A stretch of 9,490 bases of DNA from Actinomycetota bacterium (GTDB lineage Bacteria > Actinomycetota > Actinomycetes > Nanopelagicales > Nanopelagicaceae), in the NCBI GenBank assembly GCA_009698295.1, contig WLQO01000041.1, forward strand, positions 1-9,490, written 5' to 3'. Of this stretch, positions 6,943-9,490 are shown piece by piece (position 1 is the first letter of the stretch; each line of letters starts with the position of its first letter). The notes beneath the pieces are model-generated. The model ran no database searches. It saw only the letters and a list, made by a program, of their open reading frames with translations, and was not told the DNA's origin. The position numbers and the translations under genes were made by a program.

Positions 6943-8291
6943 GGAATTTTCTTTCCTGGATTCAAAATTGAATTTGGGTCGAATACTTTCTTAACTGCGC
7001 GTTGTAGCTCAACGACAGTCGAAGAGATTTCATTGGCGACAAAGCCAGCCTTGATCGAACCAATTCCGTGTTCACCGCTTGCGGTGCCACCAAGTGACTG
7101 AGCGATTTCGACAATCTTGCCAAATGCCTTTTGCGCGCGCTCTGCTGCCTTGGTATCACCATGATCATGAACGATAGTTGGGTGCATATTCCCATCACCG
7201 GCATGGCCGAAGATTCCAATTATTAGATTTGTTTCTTTACTTAACGCTTCTACCTTTTCTACAAATTCCGCAATCTTTGTGATCGGCAGCGCGACATCAT
7301 CGAGCAAAGATGCTCCCATGCGTTCTAGCGCAGGATATGCCATTTTACGAACGCGAATTAAATCTGCCGCATCTGCTGGATCATCGGAGTAAACGCCATC
7401 AATCAAGCCAAATTCTTTACAGGTATTTAGCGCCGCTTCACAAAGGGAATGGTTCTCATCTAATTGCATTAATAAAACACTGCCGGCAACTTCAAAGCCG
7501 AGCGGGTGCCAAGCTTCAACAGCTTTTAAAGTTGTTTGATCAACGATTTCCAACATCGATGGCCGGTACTGCAAAAGTGCAGCAGCGGCACTTGCTGCCT
7601 TTGTAATATTTGGAAAAGTTGCTATCAAAGTTGATGGGGCAGCAGGACGAATCTCCAGATTTAAAGTGAGCTCGGTGATGATGCCAAGTGTTCCTTCAGA
7701 GCCGATAAATAAATGTAGTAAGTCATATGTAGTCACTGATTTCTTTGTAGCTTTACCGAGTTCAATAATTTCACCGCTTGCCAAAACAACTTGCATGGCC
7801 CGCACATGAGCTGCAGTGACGCCGTATTTAACGCAACACATGCCACCGGCATTGGTTGCAGCGTTGCCGCCAAGTGAAGACCAATCACGACTGGCGGGAT
7901 CTGGCAGATATGCCAATCCAAATTTACTTGCTGCGGTATCAAGGTCCAGGTTGATCACTCCTGCTTGAACGCGTGCAATTTGATTTGCCGCATCAATTTC
8001 GATTATCTGGTTCATCTTTTCCAGTGAAATTACCAGCGAATCCGATGTGGCATTTGCTCCACCTGAAAGACCACTGCCCGCACCTCGGGTTACGACTGGG
8101 ATCTTATTTTCATTGGCATATTTCATGGCAATTGAAATTTCCGCTGCACTGCGCGCCAGTAAAACCGCAAATGGTGGAGCACTTTGAGCAAATGGAGCTT
8201 GATCGCGTGAATAAGAAGTAGCGATGTCAGGATCCGAGATGAGTGAGCATTCTGGGCCAAGCAGTTTAGAAAGCGCTGCAAGATGGCTCAT
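6939..8291 (-). CDS. FAD-linked 2-hydroxyacid oxidase/dehydrogenase, GlcD family (PCMH-type FAD domain)
   Basis: This cytosolic flavoprotein of 450 residues belongs to the GlcD/D-lactate dehydrogenase family, which oxidises 2-hydroxyacids such as glycolate, D-lactate or D-2-hydroxyglutarate to 2-oxoacids. The N-terminal PCMH-type FAD domain (about 40-215) shows VVTRGAGSGLSGGA (66-79), the DPASRDWSSLGGNAATNAGG block (131-150), KYGVTAAHV (155-163) and GSEGTLGIIT (197-206). The C-terminal FAD-linked oxidase domain shows DDVALP (331-336), the metal- and substrate-site motif GHAGDGNMHP (362-371), GEHGIG (406-411) and the tail SILNPGK (441-447). No signal peptide, membrane segment or iron-sulfur motif is seen. 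The ATG fits the usual family N-terminus. It lies 32 nt after radA on the same strand without a clear Shine-Dalgarno. No glcE- or glcF-like gene is adjacent in view, so the electron acceptor and substrate cannot be named; glycolate and D-lactate are the leading guesses. Confidence 0.9.
   Translation of the reverse strand: MSHLAALSKLLGPECSLISDPDIATSYSRDQAPFAQSAPPFAVLLARSAAEISIAMKYANENKIPVVTRGAGSGLSGGANATSDSLVISLEKMNQIIEIDAANQIARVQAGVINLDLDTAASKFGLAYLPDPASRDWSSLGGNAATNAGGMCCVKYGVTAAHVRAMQVVLASGEIIELGKATKKSVTTYDLLHLFIGSEGTLGIITELTLNLEIRPAAPSTLIATFPNITKAASAAAALLQYRPSMLEIVDQTTLKAVEAWHPLGFEVAGSVLLMQLDENHSLCEAALNTCKEFGLIDGVYSDDPADAADLIRVRKMAYPALERMGASLLDDVALPITKIAEFVEKVEALSKETNLIIGIFGHAGDGNMHPTIVHDHGDTKAAERAQKAFGKIVEIAQSLGGTASGEHGIGSIKAGFVANEISSTVVELQRAVKKVFDPNSILNPGKKIP
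6942..6957. terminator. Weak hairpin at the clpC/oxidase junction
   Basis: AGGAA (6942-6946) can pair with TTCCT (6953-6957) around a 6-nt loop, within the last oxidase codons. The stem has only 5 base pairs and is AT-rich, and no U-run follows on either strand. It is a poor candidate for a shared bidirectional terminator, listed only because the junction has no other. Confidence 0.15.
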
Positions 8292-8323
8292 ACGCGCAAC
8301 TTTATCGTCTTTTCAATAAAGAA
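8292..8323 (-). promoter_or_regulatory. Possible leaderless promoter of the GlcD-family gene
   Basis: On the - strand TAAAGT (8304 down to 8299) fits the TAnnnT -10 form and ends 7 nt before the ATG at 8291. That spacing would place transcription start at or near the ATG itself. The gap carries no usable Shine-Dalgarno, and leaderless messages are common in actinobacteria. TTGAAA (8316 down to 8311) is too close to serve as its -35. Read-through from radA is the simple alternative. Confidence 0.25.
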
Positions 8324-9490
8324 TTAATCCCCAGTGATTTTTACTCTTTGCAACGCTTGATCGAGGCGCGATACTTCAAAGATTTCCATCCCATCGATCT
8401 TTACATCACTGCCTGCTGGCACAAGTGCGCGTTTAAAACCTAAACGATAAGCCTCAGCTAAGCGACGTGAGACCCCGCTTACCTTGCGGATTTCACCGGC
8501 TAATCCAACCTCACCGATTGCGACTAAATCTGCAGGAAGCGCCAGCGCTTTTGCAGCAGATGCAACAGCAAGGGCAAGCGCTAAATCTGCTGCAGGTTCT
8601 GACATCTTCATTCCGCCGACAGTTGCGGCATAAACATCCCGACCACCAACGCGCACATTTGCTCGCAGTTCAAGTACTGCCAGAGTCATTGAAGTACGCG
8701 CTGAATCAAGGCCGCTAGTAACGCGGCGCGCATTTCCAAAATCATTTTCTCGCCCTTGGCTGACGAGCGCTTGAATTTCGGCAAGAAGTGGGCGACGACC
8801 TTCGAGTGTCACGGTTACGCAAGTGCCAGGAACTGGCTCAGCATGGCGAGATGTAAATAAACCAGTGGGATCTAGAACGCTCTCGATTCCGGTATCACTT
8901 AGATCAAAGCAGCCAACTTCATCAGATGCACCAAAGCGATTCTTTATTGCGCGGATCAAACGAAGACGAGAATGGCGTTCCCCTTCAAATTGCAGAACGA
9001 CATCGACGATATGTTCAAGCAAACGTGGACCTGCGATTGAACCATCTTTAGTTACATGGCCGACAAGGAGCAAAGTGATATCGCGATCTTTACAGATACG
9101 AATTAAGGCACCTGCAACTTCACGGACTTGAGTGACACCGCCTGGAGAACCATCTGCGGCTGCAGAACCAATTGTTTGCACGCTATCGATTATTAAAAGT
9201 TCTGGTTTAACTGAATCAATATGTGCGATAACTGCGCCTAAATCAGTTTCGGAGGCAAGAAATAATTTGGGGTCTACTGCGTTGATACGTTCAGCGCGAA
9301 GGCGCACTTGTGATGCGGATTCTTCTCCGCTGATGTAGAGCGCAGGAATTCCTTTAGCAGCAGTTTGCGCTGCAACAGATAAGAGAAGAGTCGATTTACC
9401 AACGCCAGGTTCGCCCGCGAGCAAGATTGCAGCCCCTGGAACTAACCCTCCGCCAAGTACGCGATCTAGTTCGGATACACCTGTTGCACG
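8324..9490 (-). CDS. radA: DNA repair protein RadA (Sms), N-terminal end outside window
   Basis: RadA is a RecA-like ATPase and branched-DNA helicase that drives branch migration in recombination and repair. The frame stays open to the window edge, and its first visible residues RATGVSELDRVLGGGLVPG match the conserved lead-in to the ATPase. The TTG at 9424 is therefore internal. Counting from the edge, 388 residues are visible of a usual 450-460; the C4 zinc finger and true start are missing. Seen: Walker A GEPGVGKST (26-34), SGEES (54-58), Walker B LLIID (98-102), and the RadA signature KNRFG (183-187, bases 8930-8944). The Lon-like C-terminal domain follows, with EPAADLALALA and GEVGLAGEIR. 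The Lon catalytic serine motif GPSAG is absent, as is normal for RadA. KNRFG separates it from RecA and Lon. The 32-nt gap to the oxidase gene allows co-transcription. Confidence 0.96.
   Translation of the reverse strand, partial: RATGVSELDRVLGGGLVPGAAILLAGEPGVGKSTLLLSVAAQTAAKGIPALYISGEESASQVRLRAERINAVDPKLFLASETDLGAVIAHIDSVKPELLIIDSVQTIGSAAADGSPGGVTQVREVAGALIRICKDRDITLLLVGHVTKDGSIAGPRLLEHIVDVVLQFEGERHSRLRLIRAIKNRFGASDEVGCFDLSDTGIESVLDPTGLFTSRHAEPVPGTCVTVTLEGRRPLLAEIQALVSQGRENDFGNARRVTSGLDSARTSMTLAVLELRANVRVGGRDVYAATVGGMKMSEPAADLALALAVASAAKALALPADLVAIGEVGLAGEIRKVSGVSRRLAEAYRLGFKRALVPAGSDVKIDGMEIFEVSRLDQALQRVKITGD

Noticed and set aside
7310..8221. + strand frames (98 and 82 codons) over the oxidase gene
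   Set aside because: Both are antisense to a gene with complete family motifs and show no domain or start signal of their own.
9422..9424. TTG at 9424 as the radA start
   Set aside because: It lies just before the Walker A loop, and the frame continues upstream with conserved RadA residues to the window edge.
1..9490. tRNA or other RNA genes, CRISPR arrays, insertion sequences, phage or defence genes
   Set aside because: Nearly every base is covered by recognised housekeeping genes. The only long spacer is 141 nt, and no direct-repeat arrays or terminal inverted repeats were seen.

Overview
The window is a stretch of ordinary bacterial chromosome packed with housekeeping genes. It points to a low-GC actinobacterium. 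The LysRS, the short stand-alone N-acetylglutamate synthase, the type III pantothenate kinase and the neighbourhood nadB-nadC-coaX-lysS-...-clpC all have an actinobacterial look. Base composition, judged by eye on sample lines and not fully counted, is only in the mid-40s percent GC. That combination fits freshwater planktonic Actinobacteria (the acI lineage, Ca. Nanopelagicales such as Planktophila or Nanopelagicus). The lineage is an inference; no search was run.

Left part (1-4302, all + strand): five tightly packed genes, probably one transcript. They are the C-terminal part of nadB (cut by the window edge), nadC (overlapping nadB by 4 nt), coaX (2 nt later), lysS (19 nt later) and argA (2 nt later). 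NadB and NadC make two of the three steps from aspartate to nicotinate mononucleotide; nadA is not in view. CoaX starts coenzyme A synthesis, LysS charges tRNA-Lys, and the GNAT-fold ArgA starts arginine synthesis. Middle (4303-4443): a 141-nt spacer with a long imperfect hairpin just after argA and a strong Shine-Dalgarno before clpC. Then clpC (4444-6942), the full-length double-AAA+ unfoldase that feeds ClpP.

Right part (6939-9490, - strand): a GlcD-family FAD-linked 2-hydroxyacid oxidase/dehydrogenase and, upstream of it on the same strand, radA, whose N-terminal end lies beyond the window. clpC and the oxidase gene meet tail to tail, and their stop codons share one TTAA.

I found no mobile element, CRISPR array, RNA gene, prophage trace or defence system, and I see no convincing sign of a new system. 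The points worth a second look are modest: the hairpin between argA and clpC, argA sitting where mycobacteria carry lsr2, the shared TTAA stop, a possible leaderless promoter before the oxidase gene, and the oxidase lacking glcE/glcF-type partners nearby.
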